Assembly: GCF_038725785.1 (NCBI RefSeq)
Contig: NZ_CP109796.1
Span: 6,076,501-6,140,500 of the forward strand
DNA length: 64,000 nt
DNA from: Termitidicoccus mucosus
GTDB lineage: Bacteria; Verrucomicrobiota; Verrucomicrobiia; Opitutales; Opitutaceae
Direction of reading: 5' to 3'
Part shown: piece by piece, positions 40,939 to 49,289 of the stretch
Numbering within the stretch: the first letter of the stretch is position 1
Layout of the letters: each line of letters opens with the position of its first letter
Made by a program: the position numbers and the translations under genes
Notes under the pieces: model-generated
Database searches by the model: none
What the model was told of the DNA's origin: nothing
What the model saw: only the letters and a program-made list of their open reading frames with translations

Positions 40939-41889
40939 ATGCCGTCTATCCTGTATGATTCGGTCGAACTGCGCCACCTGCTCTATTTCCGGGCGGTGGC
41001 GGAAGCGGGAAGCTTCACGCGCGCGGCCGCGGTCATGGGGCTGCGCCAGCCGACGCTTTCGCAGCAGATACACCAGCTCGAAGAAAAGCTGGGCACGCCG
41101 CTTTTTCACCGGGCGCGGCGCATGTGCCGGCTGACGCCGGCGGGCGAGATGCTGCTGCCCTATGCGCGGCGCGTGCTGGGTGAGATGGAAAACCTGCGGC
41201 AGTCGCTCGACGACCTGAGCGGGCTGAAACGCGGCTCGCTGACGGTGGCGGCGCTGCCCGTGCTTTCCCACCGGGTGATGCCGGCGGCGGTGGCGCGGTT
41301 TCACACGGAGCATCCGGAGATCCGCGTGCGGTTGCTGGAGTTGTCGGTGGACGACATGGAGGCGGCGCTGGTGCAAGGCTCGGTGGAGGTGGGCATCGGC
41401 TACATGCCGACCGGCGAGCGCAGCCTGCGGGCGCAACTGCTCTTTCAAGAGGAACTGGTCGTGGTGGTGCGCGAGGACGATCCGCTGGCCCGCCGCGACT
41501 CGGTGCCGCTGGAGGAGGTGCTGCTGCGGCCGTTGCTGACGCTGCCGCCGGGACACGGCACGCGGACGCTGATGCTCAACGCGTGCGCGGCGGCGCGGCG
41601 GGTGCCGCGGTTCGCGATGGAGCTCGGTTCGGTGGAAGTGTTGCTGCGCACGGTGGGCGAATGCGGCGGGCCGGGGTTGGTGCCGACGTCGGCCTTGTGG
41701 GGGCGGGACCGGGAGCTGGCCGGCTGCGCGGTGGTGCGCATCGCCCGGCCGGGGATAAGGCGGCAGGTGGGTTTTCTGAACCTCTACGGCGTGCACACAC
41801 GGCCGGCGGCGGAGGCGTTTATGCCGATCGTGCGCGAAGTAGTGAAGACGGTGGAGCGGGGCGCCGGGAAACGCGCGGGAAAGGACTGA
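40939..41889 (+). CDS. LysR-family regulator of the ABC/catabolic operon
   Basis: A protein of 316 residues. The N-terminal HTH is VELRHLLYFRAVAEAGSFTRAA and LRQPTLSQQIHQLEEKLGTPLF. The substrate-binding domain begins with GSLTVAALPVLSHRVMPAAV, and GIGYMPTGERSLRAQLLFQE is characteristic of the CynR/CbbR-like group. Being divergent from the binding-protein gene, it probably senses the operon's substrate or an intermediate. Confidence 0.92.
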   Translation: MPSILYDSVELRHLLYFRAVAEAGSFTRAAAVMGLRQPTLSQQIHQLEEKLGTPLFHRARRMCRLTPAGEMLLPYARRVLGEMENLRQSLDDLSGLKRGSLTVAALPVLSHRVMPAAVARFHTEHPEIRVRLLELSVDDMEAALVQGSVEVGIGYMPTGERSLRAQLLFQEELVVVVREDDPLARRDSVPLEEVLLRPLLTLPPGHGTRTLMLNACAAARRVPRFAMELGSVEVLLRTVGECGGPGLVPTSALWGRDRELAGCAVVRIARPGIRRQVGFLNLYGVHTRPAAEAFMPIVREVVKTVERGAGKRAGKD

Positions 41890-41935
41890 TGGCAACGTCA
41901 GAAAGTCATCAGACCATGGAAAGAAGACGGCCCTT

Positions 41936-42052
41936 CAGGCAGGGCGAGGCGTCACGCCGAGCCACGGCTTGGTGCGACGGACGAAACGGTCCGGACGGAG
42001 GCTTCGCCCTGCCTTGATATTGATAAGCCTGTAAAGGACTGAGAAATGGTAT
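41936..42052. repeat. Degenerate type I element
   Basis: AGGCAGGGCGAGGCGTCACG (41938) and the end CGGAGGCTTCGCCCTGCCTT (41997-42016) are worn copies of the type I arms. The right flank CTTGATATTGATAAGCCTGT and GAAATGGTAT (42043-42052) matches the reverse complement of the left flank of the copy at 55664. Confidence 0.7.
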
Positions 42053-43098
42053 TATTCCACCGTCTTCTCTGGTTGCGCGGTATGTGGCGGCGTCAGCAGC
42101 ACCTGCGAGTTCAGCCCGGGCAGGCGTTCGGAAAATTCTTCGCCATCGGCGGCTTGGCGGAGGGCGCGCTGCACCATGCCCATTTTGGCGTCGAGGTTGT
42201 CCACCATCGAGACAAACACCGCCTCGGGCGTGGCCGCGTAGATGGCCGCGCCCCACGCGGGCTCGCCTTGGTGGCTGAGCACGATGTGTTCGAGCCGCTC
42301 CAGCAAATCCGCGTCGAGCCGCGCCTTCAGGCCGTGCTTGCGTACGAGCTGGTAGCCGAGCACGACGTGGCCTTGCAGGATGCCCTTGCGACCGCGCCGG
42401 GCGGAGAGCGCGCCCTCGTATTCGATGGTCTTGCCCGTGTCGTGCACGAGGATGCCGGCCATCGCGAGGTCGGCGTTGACCTCGGGATAAACGGGGAAAA
42501 GCGCCTGCGCGGCGCGCGCCATGTGCGTGGTGTGTTCGAGCAGGCCGTGGCGGTAGGCGTGGTGCATCGCGACGGCGGCGGCGGACACGCGGAAGGATTC
42601 GCCGATTTCCTCGATCACTCCGCGCACGGTCATGCGCAGCTCGTCGTGCTTGATGTCATCGATGAACGCGTTGAACTCGGTCCAGAGCGCGTCGGGGTTC
42701 TCGGGCGGCGCCTCGACAAGGTTTTCGAGCAGGCCGGGCGAGGCCGCGAGGTCGGCCTCGGTGAGCGGCGTGACCTTGCCGAGCTTCGGCGAGAGGCGGC
42801 CGTTGTAGAAATCGAGTTTTGCCTCGATGCGCGCGGCGGAGCCCTCGGGCAGCGTTTTTATCGCATCGAATTGCGGATGGTCGCTGAAGGCGTTGGTCGT
42901 GAAGCTGCCGGTGCGGTCGCCGAATTCGAGGCTGAGAAACGGGTTGCCGTTCGAGGCGGTCTTGAGCGAGAGGCGGCGGATGAGGAGGACGGAGTGGAAG
43001 ACTCGGCCGGTGTCGGCCGTGCCGAGGGCTTTGATTTCGCGCACCGGGCGCGGCAGCATGGGTTCGGTGGCGTGGTCGGCGGGTTTGGATTTGGACAT
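42052..43098 (-). CDS. OB-fold/HD-domain protein, YhaM-like 3'-5' exoribonuclease
   Basis: A protein of 348 residues. Residues about 20-110 form an OB-fold nucleic-acid-binding domain (SLEFGDRTGSFTTNAF), and residues 150-320 an HD metal-dependent phosphohydrolase domain with HHAYRHGLLEHTTHMA, GILVHDTGKTIEYEG and HIVLSHQGEPAWG. This order matches Bacillus YhaM, which degrades RNA and single-stranded DNA. The ATG at 43098 starts after a low-homology Arg-rich frame that shadows mutM. Confidence 0.9.
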   Translation of the reverse strand: MSKSKPADHATEPMLPRPVREIKALGTADTGRVFHSVLLIRRLSLKTASNGNPFLSLEFGDRTGSFTTNAFSDHPQFDAIKTLPEGSAARIEAKLDFYNGRLSPKLGKVTPLTEADLAASPGLLENLVEAPPENPDALWTEFNAFIDDIKHDELRMTVRGVIEEIGESFRVSAAAVAMHHAYRHGLLEHTTHMARAAQALFPVYPEVNADLAMAGILVHDTGKTIEYEGALSARRGRKGILQGHVVLGYQLVRKHGLKARLDADLLERLEHIVLSHQGEPAWGAAIYAATPEAVFVSMVDNLDAKMGMVQRALRQAADGEEFSERLPGLNSQVLLTPPHTAQPEKTVE

Positions 43099-43177
43099 GA
43101 CTGCGTGGAAGTTGCGCCGAGCGTGGCCGGGGCGCGGCATTGAGGCAAGGGCAAGAAACGCCGGACCGCGCGGCGCT

Positions 43178-43981
43178 CTACGGCTCGCGCTGGCGGCCCG
43201 GCGACCAGCAGGTGGTGCGCCCGCCGATCTCCTCGCGCACGAGCGGCACGCCGGTTTTCGGGCAGCGGCCCCCGTCTTCCCAGCGATGCGGAAACAGCCA
43301 CGAGCGGGGCGGATCGGCGAATGTTTCCCCGATGGTCGCGAGCGCGCGCCGGCAGACATGGCGGCACTCGCGATGCAGCGCGCGAATCTCCGCCGCGTCG
43401 AGCGAGCCGGCGGCGCGTCGCGGATGGATGGCCGCGCGCCAGAGGATTTCGTCGGCCATCCAGTTGCCGATGCCGGGAAAACGTTCCTGCATGAGCAGCA
43501 CAGCCTTGACCGGCGCGCGCGCCCGGCGCTTGAGAAACGCCGCGACGGACTCGGCCGTGAACGCGGGCGATAGAATCGCCGGGGCGATGCCCGTCCACCA
43601 GGCGGGGGCGCTTGCGCCGGTGGAAAACTGCACGCGCCCGAACATGCGCGGATCGGTGAACACGAGGCAGCGGTCGCGTTGCGCGAGCACGAGGTGATCG
43701 TGTTTGCCCGGCGCGTGGTTCGGCGGTTGCACGGAAAGCTCCCCGGTCATGCCCAGGTGGATGCCCAGCCAGCCGTCCCCGCTGAAACGGAAAATCATCT
43801 GCTTGGCCGCGGCCTCGGACGAAAGCAGCACCGCGCCGGCCAGTCGCTCGCGGATGAGCGCGGGCGTCGCGCTTTCCTTGAACACCCCGGCGTGCGGATG
43901 AAGCAGCGCGCGGACGACGGCTTGGCCGGCGCCGGGATTCCAGCGTTTGCGAAAAAATTCGACTTCGGCGAGTTCGGGCAT
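43178..43981 (-). CDS. mutM: Formamidopyrimidine-DNA glycosylase family protein with a reduced zinc finger
   Basis: A protein of 267 residues of the Fpg/Nei family that removes oxidised bases. It starts MPELAEVEFFRKRW with the catalytic Pro1/Glu2, and has LGIHLGMTGEL, DPRMFGR, the helix-two-turn-helix FPGIGNWMADEILWRA, and the C-terminal TTCWSPGRQ. The usual four-cysteine zinc finger is degenerate: only the Cys in DGGRCPKTG and that in TTCW remain, and the first pair is HRW-like. The Pro, Glu and Arg catalytic residues are kept, so activity is likely. Confidence 0.88.
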   Translation of the reverse strand: MPELAEVEFFRKRWNPGAGQAVVRALLHPHAGVFKESATPALIRERLAGAVLLSSEAAAKQMIFRFSGDGWLGIHLGMTGELSVQPPNHAPGKHDHLVLAQRDRCLVFTDPRMFGRVQFSTGASAPAWWTGIAPAILSPAFTAESVAAFLKRRARAPVKAVLLMQERFPGIGNWMADEILWRAAIHPRRAAGSLDAAEIRALHRECRHVCRRALATIGETFADPPRSWLFPHRWEDGGRCPKTGVPLVREEIGGRTTCWSPGRQREP

Positions 43982-44107
43982 GATGGGCGGTGGATGGTGG
44001 CGCGCGGGAGGACGCGGAATTTCAAACTGTCAGAAAACAAACCCCGCCATCCTTTACATCCAAGCGCGCATAGTCACGTCCTGTCTTTTCTCCCAACCCG
44101 AATCATC

Positions 44108-45514
44108 ATGCAAAAATTCCCCCTTATCTCCGCGTTCTTCAAAATCGCGCTGTCTGCCGTCGCGTGTGCGCTCGTGGCTCCGCTCACGCACGGCGCGGCC
44201 TCGTCCGCGGTCGGCAAACGTTATCCGTCCGAGAAACACACCCTCGTTGACCGTGTGACCGGACGCACCGTCACGGTGCTGACGGCCTCGTCCTTCAGCG
44301 ACTCGAAGCCCTACCAGACCCACGACACCTGGACGTCGGACGGCAAGTGGATCATCTTCCGCTCGCAGCGCGCCGGCAGCGGCCAGATCTTCGTCGTCAA
44401 CGAAGTCACCGGCGACATCGTGCAGCTCACCGACAATCCCGTGACCGACAGCGGCTCGATCAATCTTTCGCGCAAGGAAATGAAGCTCTTCTACAAGCGC
44501 GGCGGTCCGCCGCCGCGCCGCCCGGGCGCGACCGAGGACGGCGCGGCCAAAGACCAGCAGCCCGCGCAGGTGGTCGAACTCAACCTCGACACGCTTTTGG
44601 CCGACAGCCTCGCCGGCCAGGTGAAAGCCCCCGAGACCTACGAGCGCGTGGTCGTCACGCTCCCCGACGACGCGCAAGGCGGCGGCTTCGCGCTCGATGC
44701 CGACGAAAAGACGCTCTACTGGAACGTCAGCCTCTGGCGTCCCGCGCCGCCGCCGCGCCAGCAGGCCGAGACCGCGCGCGACGCGAAGGGCAACCGCGCG
44801 ATCGACAACCGCAACACCGACCCCACCGAGACCCGCGAGGCCGCGCGCCAGCGTTTCACCGAGGCCGGTAAGGGCAAAAGCGCCATCCGCGCCATCGACA
44901 TCGCGACCGGAAAAATCCGCGACGTGATCACGGTTGACCTCCGCATGGGCCACATGCAGGCCAACCCGTGGACGCCCGGCGAAATCATCTACTGCCACGA
45001 GACCGGCGGCGACGTGCCCCCGCCTTTTAACCGCATCTGGGCGGTCAACGCCGACGGCACCAACAACCGCCCCGTTTACGCCGAGTTGCCCGACGAATGG
45101 GTGACGCACGAGACCGTCGCCGGCCCCGACGAGCTGCTGTTCAACATCATGGGCCACCTGCCCTACCTGCGCGAGCACGGCACGGGCATCGCGGTCGTGA
45201 ACCTCCGCACCCGCGAGATGAAACTGCTCGGCCAGGTCGAGGAGGACATGCCCAACGGCACCAAGGGCGGCTTCTGGCATTGCAACGGTTCGGCCGACGG
45301 ACGCTGGGCGGTCGGCGACACCTTCCTTGGCAGCGTGTATGCCATCAACCGCGAAACCGGCAAACGCACGCTGCTGACCACCGGCCACAAAATGCGCCCC
45401 GATCACACGCATCCGATCGTAAGCCCCGATAGCAAGCGCGTCGCCATCCAGTCCGGCCTGCTCACCGACGGCAAGGCGCTCAACATCATGGTCGTGTCGC
45501 TCCCGGAAGAGTAG
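44108..45514 (+). CDS. Secreted beta-propeller protein, oligogalacturonate lyase (PL22)-like
   Basis: A protein of 468 residues. Residues 1-35 are a signal peptide. The rest is a propeller of repeated blades: YQTHDTWTSDGKWIIFRSQRAG, IFVVNEVTGDIVQLTDN, NPWTPGEIIYCHETGGD, RIWAVNADGTNNRPVY and HTHPIVSPDSKRVAIQS. The CHE and RIW-N-DG patterns resemble PL22 oligogalacturonate lyases, whose His residues bind Mn2+. An extra disordered insert at residues 135-155 (RGGPPPRRPGATED) is unusual. A role in pectin-fragment breakdown is likely but not certain. Confidence 0.75.
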   Translation: MQKFPLISAFFKIALSAVACALVAPLTHGAASSAVGKRYPSEKHTLVDRVTGRTVTVLTASSFSDSKPYQTHDTWTSDGKWIIFRSQRAGSGQIFVVNEVTGDIVQLTDNPVTDSGSINLSRKEMKLFYKRGGPPPRRPGATEDGAAKDQQPAQVVELNLDTLLADSLAGQVKAPETYERVVVTLPDDAQGGGFALDADEKTLYWNVSLWRPAPPPRQQAETARDAKGNRAIDNRNTDPTETREAARQRFTEAGKGKSAIRAIDIATGKIRDVITVDLRMGHMQANPWTPGEIIYCHETGGDVPPPFNRIWAVNADGTNNRPVYAELPDEWVTHETVAGPDELLFNIMGHLPYLREHGTGIAVVNLRTREMKLLGQVEEDMPNGTKGGFWHCNGSADGRWAVGDTFLGSVYAINRETGKRTLLTTGHKMRPDHTHPIVSPDSKRVAIQSGLLTDGKALNIMVVSLPEE

Positions 45515-45573
45515 GGCGGCGTTTATCGGACCTCTTCGGGAAATCATAATTGCCCGGTAATCCCGATATGCGC

Positions 45574-45590
45574 ACGGGCGAGTCGCCCGT
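45574..45590. other. Short perfect palindrome ACGGGCGA-G-TCGCCCGT
   Basis: A 17-base symmetrical sequence lies 60 bases after the PL22-like gene. Its reverse complement is nearly identical. It may be a terminator hairpin or a protein site, but no T run follows. Confidence 0.5.
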
Positions 45591-45658
45591 GTCACCCGAC
45601 CCGCCACTTCCGTCGGTTTTTGCGGGACAATCGCAGCCGCGCCGGTTTTGTTGACGGG

Positions 45659-46684
45659 ATGAAACCGGCGCGCGCTTGTTTTTTCCCGGCGGCTTTTTTT
45701 CTCGCGGCAACCTTGCTGGCGGGGCGCACCGAGATTGTCTGGCCCACGCCGAACACCGCCTTTTTCGACGGGAAACCCATCGAGGCGTTCATCCAGCCCA
45801 CGGCCTCGGGCATCGTCGAGTCGGGATTGTATGGAGGCGTGCGCAACGGTGGCACCCGGTTTCACGAGGGGATCGATTTGTTTCCGCTGAAACGCGACCG
45901 GCAGGGCGAGCCGGTCGATCCGGTTTTCGCGGTGATGCCGGGCGTGGTGCGGCATGTCAGCACCCTGCCGGGAAACAGCAGCTACGGACGTTACATCGTG
46001 ATCGAGCATCCGGGCGAAACTCCGGCGGTTTACACGCTTTACGCGCACCTGCGCGCAATCGAGCCGGGGCTGGCGGCGGGCACGGAAGTCGCGCGCGGCC
46101 AGCGCATCGCCACGATGGGGCGCAGCTCCAGCGTGATCGCCATCCCGAAGGCGCGCGCGCACCTGCATTTCGAGATCGGCGTGTGGCTGGCGCGGGATTT
46201 CCAGCGCTGGTATGACGCGCAAAAATTCGGCAGCCCCAACATGCACGGCATCTGGAACGGCCTGAACCTGATGGGGCTCGATCCGCTCGATTTTTACCGG
46301 TGCCTGCGCGCGGGCGGCGTGGCGGATTTTCAGGATTATTTTCGCCAGATGAAACCGGTGGTGCGCCTGCGCATCGCGAGCGGGAGCCGGATGCCGGATT
46401 TTGTGGAGCGGTATCCGTCGTTGCGCACCACGCCGGTGCAGGCGGCGGACGGGGTGGGTGGCTGGGAAATCGCGTTTAACGAAACCGGGATTCCCTTCGC
46501 CTGGACGCCGCTGCAAGCGCACGAACTGGCGGATTACAAGCCGGGCGAGGCGCGCGTGCTGGCGGTTGACGAGGCTTTGGCAAAAAAATGGCGCTGCAAG
46601 TCCCTCGCCGTGAAAACGCGCGGCCAGTGGCGCGCAGGCGACGATCTCGACACGGTGCTGCAATTGCTGTTCGGGCCGCGATGA
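45659..46684 (+). CDS. Secreted M23-family peptidase-like protein
   Basis: A protein of 341 residues. An N-terminal signal peptide (residues 1-22) is followed by an M23/LytM domain with RFHEGIDLFP (His69 and Asp73) and AHLHFEIG (His168, His170), the usual zinc ligands, so it should be an active endopeptidase on peptidoglycan crosslinks. A C-terminal region of about 130 residues has no match I can name. The ATG at 45659 was preferred to an upstream frame start because the signal peptide begins there. Confidence 0.88.
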   Translation: MKPARACFFPAAFFLAATLLAGRTEIVWPTPNTAFFDGKPIEAFIQPTASGIVESGLYGGVRNGGTRFHEGIDLFPLKRDRQGEPVDPVFAVMPGVVRHVSTLPGNSSYGRYIVIEHPGETPAVYTLYAHLRAIEPGLAAGTEVARGQRIATMGRSSSVIAIPKARAHLHFEIGVWLARDFQRWYDAQKFGSPNMHGIWNGLNLMGLDPLDFYRCLRAGGVADFQDYFRQMKPVVRLRIASGSRMPDFVERYPSLRTTPVQAADGVGGWEIAFNETGIPFAWTPLQAHELADYKPGEARVLAVDEALAKKWRCKSLAVKTRGQWRAGDDLDTVLQLLFGPR

Positions 46685-46793
46685 GCGACCGTTTCGGCGC
46701 CCGCCTGTTTTTTCTATTTGCGCGACTTCAATCATAAATCTATCTTTATTCCCGATTCCGCGCCCTGCTTTCCGCATCACCAACGCCGCCATC

Positions 46794-47579
46794 ATGTCCG
46801 CGCCAGCCACCAATCGACCCACCGGAAAAAACGTCCAGCTTATGGCCACGTGCCTGTGCGACGCCGTCTTCGACGACACCGCCATCGCCACCGTCGAGGT
46901 GCTCGAGCACCTCGGCTGTCGCGTCGCCTTTCCCGAGGCACAGACCTGCTGCGGCCAGCCCGCCTTCAACACCGGCGACTGGCCCGCCGCGCGCAAAGTC
47001 ATGCGGCACGTCGTGCGCACCTTTGCCGGCGACGAGCCCATCATCGTGCCGTCCGCCTCATGCGCCGCGATGATGTTTCACGGCTCGCTGCTCGCCTTCG
47101 AAAACGATCCCGATCTTCCCGCCGTCCGGCAGGTCGGCGGACGCACTTGGGAACTTGTTGATTACATCGTCAACGCCCTCGGTGTCACCACGTGGCCCGG
47201 CCGCTTCGATGCCAAAATCGCCTTTCACCGCTCCTGCCACTCGCGCGGCACCGCCACCGGCGCCGCCGCGCTCGCGCTCCTCAATTCCATCGCGGGACTC
47301 ACCGTCGTCCCCTTCGGCGAACCCGAGCAGTGCTGCGGTTTCGGCGGCACGTTTTCCGTGACCTTCCCGCACATCTCGAAAGCCATGGGCAACCTGAAGC
47401 TCGACCACATCCTCGCCACCGAGCCCGACCTCATCGTTTCCATCGACCAAAGCTGCCTCATGAGCCTCGCCGGCCTCGCCGCGAAAGGCGGCCGCCCCAT
47501 CAAGACCATGCACATCGCCCAACTCCTGCGCGACGCGCTGCGCGCGTCGGAAGTGACAAGTGCCGGGCGGGAAAAGTAA
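46794..47579 (+). CDS. lutA: Lactate utilization protein A (Fe-S oxidoreductase subunit)
   Basis: A protein of 261 residues with two CCG domains: TCCGQPAFNTGDW and EQCCGFGGTFSV, each preceded by its partner Cys (CLCD and RSCHSRG). It belongs to the LutABC complex that oxidises L-lactate to pyruvate. The last residues and the stop codon (AGTAACAAGTGCC) are part of a word repeat, so the C-terminus is repeat-encoded. It is the first gene of lutABC. Confidence 0.93.
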   Translation: MSAPATNRPTGKNVQLMATCLCDAVFDDTAIATVEVLEHLGCRVAFPEAQTCCGQPAFNTGDWPAARKVMRHVVRTFAGDEPIIVPSASCAAMMFHGSLLAFENDPDLPAVRQVGGRTWELVDYIVNALGVTTWPGRFDAKIAFHRSCHSRGTATGAAALALLNSIAGLTVVPFGEPEQCCGFGGTFSVTFPHISKAMGNLKLDHILATEPDLIVSIDQSCLMSLAGLAAKGGRPIKTMHIAQLLRDALRASEVTSAGREK

Positions 47580-47663
47580 CAAGTGCCAAGTAACAAGTAA
47601 CAAGAAAGTCCACTGGCGCGGCAGCGCCCCCATTCCGCATTCCAAAATCCGCATTCCGCATTT
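47559..47663. repeat. Word repeats overlapping the 3' end of lutA (types G and F)
   Basis: AAGTAACAAGTGCCAAGTAA and AACAAGTAACAAG words start inside lutA and supply its stop codon. CATTCCGCATTCCAAAATCC and CGCATTCCGCATTTC follow. The element runs to within six bases of the lutB start. Confidence 0.75.
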
Positions 47664-47668
47664 CTTCC

Positions 47669-49060
47669 GTGAAACACCAGCAAATCGACCAGTTCGCCGC
47701 CAGGCTCGCCGCCGACAAACGCGCCGCGGTTTACGACGGCTCGAAGTCCGGCTACGACGCCCGCCTCCGCGCCCTCACCACCAGTTACACCGCGCCCGAC
47801 GCGCTCCGCCGCCTCGCCGGCGACATCAAGCAGCACACCGTCGAAAACCTCGATACCTACCTCCCGCAAGCCGCCGACCGCCTCGCCGCCAACGGCGCGC
47901 AAATCCACTGGGCTGTCGATTCCGAGGAAGCTTGCGCCCACGTCCTGCGCATCATGCGCGAGAACAACGCCACCAAAATCGTGAAGGCGAAAACCATGGT
48001 CAGCGAGGAAATCGGCCTCGCCCCCTACCTCGAAAAAGAGGGGCTCGAATGCCTCGAAACCGACCTCGGCGAATTCATCATCCAGATCGACCACGACCAC
48101 CCCTCGCACATCGTCAAGCCCATCATCCACAAAAACCGCCGCGAAATCGCCGCCTCCTTTGAGAAAAACGGCCTCGGCGCCTACGACGACGATCCCACCA
48201 CCATCACCCGCCGCGCCCGCCGGCACCTCCGCCACAAATACCTCGCCGCCGACATCGGGCTCACCGGCGCCAACTTCGTTTCCGCCGAAAGCGGCCGCAT
48301 CGTCCTTGTCACCAACGAAGGCAACTCCCGCTTCTGTCTGGCCGCCACGAAAATCCATATCGCCCTGGTCGGCATCGAAAAAATCCTCCCCCGCGACCGC
48401 GACCTCGCCCTCTTCCTCAACCTCCTCGCCCGTTCCGCCACCGGCCAGCAGCTCACTTCCTACACCGAGTTCATCCGCGGGCCGAAATCACCCGGCCAGC
48501 CCGACGGCCCCGAACAAATGCACGTCATCTTCGTGGACAACGGCCGCAGCGAAGTCCTCGCCAGCAACTGCCGGGAAATCCTCCGCTGCATCCGCTGCGC
48601 CGCCTGCCTCAACGTCTGCCCCATCTACCGCCAGTCCAGCGGCCACGCCTACCGGGCCGTTTATCCCGGCCCTGTCGGCGCCGTCCTCACCCCGCTCCTC
48701 GCCGGGAAACGTTTCCCGGAACTCGCCGACCTCCCCAAAGCCTCGACGCTCTGCGGTGCGTGCAACGAGGTCTGCCCAGTCAACATCCCCATTCCCGATC
48801 TCCTCCTCCGCCTCCGCGACCGCGGCAAACAGGAAAAGAGCGAAGCTGCGCTCGCCGCCTCGCCGCCGATGGGCGAGTTCGCGATTCTGGCCAGCAGTCC
48901 CTTCCTCTGGAAAACCGCCATGAAAGCCGGCGTGATGGCCCCGCTCGTCCCGACTTTCCTGATGCCCGCCGCCGGCAAGACCTGGGTCCGCACCCGCGGC
49001 CTCCCTGCATGGCGCGGCGGCAAATTCCGCAAATGGATGAAAAACCGCCAAAAACATTGA
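47669..49060 (+). CDS. lutB: Lactate utilization protein B (Fe-S and LUD domain)
   Basis: A protein of 463 residues. The LUD domain occupies roughly residues 60-300 (IVKAKTMVSEEIGLAPYLEK, ADIGLTGANFVSAESGRIVL), then two 4Fe-4S clusters follow: CIRCAACLNVCPIYRQ at about 308-322 and CGACNEVCPVNIPIP at about 361-375. It takes electrons from lactate in the LutABC complex. The start here is a GTG at 47669, six bases after the word repeat. Its TGA stop is the first codon of a type C repeat (TGAACAGAAG). Confidence 0.94.
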   Translation: MKHQQIDQFAARLAADKRAAVYDGSKSGYDARLRALTTSYTAPDALRRLAGDIKQHTVENLDTYLPQAADRLAANGAQIHWAVDSEEACAHVLRIMRENNATKIVKAKTMVSEEIGLAPYLEKEGLECLETDLGEFIIQIDHDHPSHIVKPIIHKNRREIAASFEKNGLGAYDDDPTTITRRARRHLRHKYLAADIGLTGANFVSAESGRIVLVTNEGNSRFCLAATKIHIALVGIEKILPRDRDLALFLNLLARSATGQQLTSYTEFIRGPKSPGQPDGPEQMHVIFVDNGRSEVLASNCREILRCIRCAACLNVCPIYRQSSGHAYRAVYPGPVGAVLTPLLAGKRFPELADLPKASTLCGACNEVCPVNIPIPDLLLRLRDRGKQEKSEAALAASPPMGEFAILASSPFLWKTAMKAGVMAPLVPTFLMPAAGKTWVRTRGLPAWRGGKFRKWMKNRQKH

Positions 49061-49264
49061 ACAGAAGAAAACAAAGACAACAAAGAGGATTATTATTTGG
49101 ACAGGATTAACAAAATTAAAAACCAATCCTGTTGACCCTTAAAATTAGTTAATTCCGTCAAAATAAATAACCTTAAATTAATCATATATAAACGAGGAGC
49201 CGCCCGGCCCAAAATCTTTTTAAAAATCCGCCTTCTTTGTTTTCTTCGTTTCCTTCTGTTCAAA
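49058..49264. repeat. Nested repeat filling the lutB-lutC gap (type C)
   Basis: Outer arms: TGAACAGAAGAAAACAAAGA from the lutB stop codon and TTTGTTTTCTTCGTTTCC up to 49264. A second hairpin (GACAGGATTAAC and AATCCTGTTGAC) is nested in the middle (49101-49138). The right arm ends 25 bases before the lutC start, as at 6092-6366. Confidence 0.8.
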
Positions 49265-49289
49265 ATAAAAAGTCTTTCGAACACTGCCC

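Noticed and set aside
44054-47044. A 996-codon minus-strand open frame across the PL22-like, M23 and lutA genes
   Set aside because: It runs antisense to three supported genes and has no domain signature.
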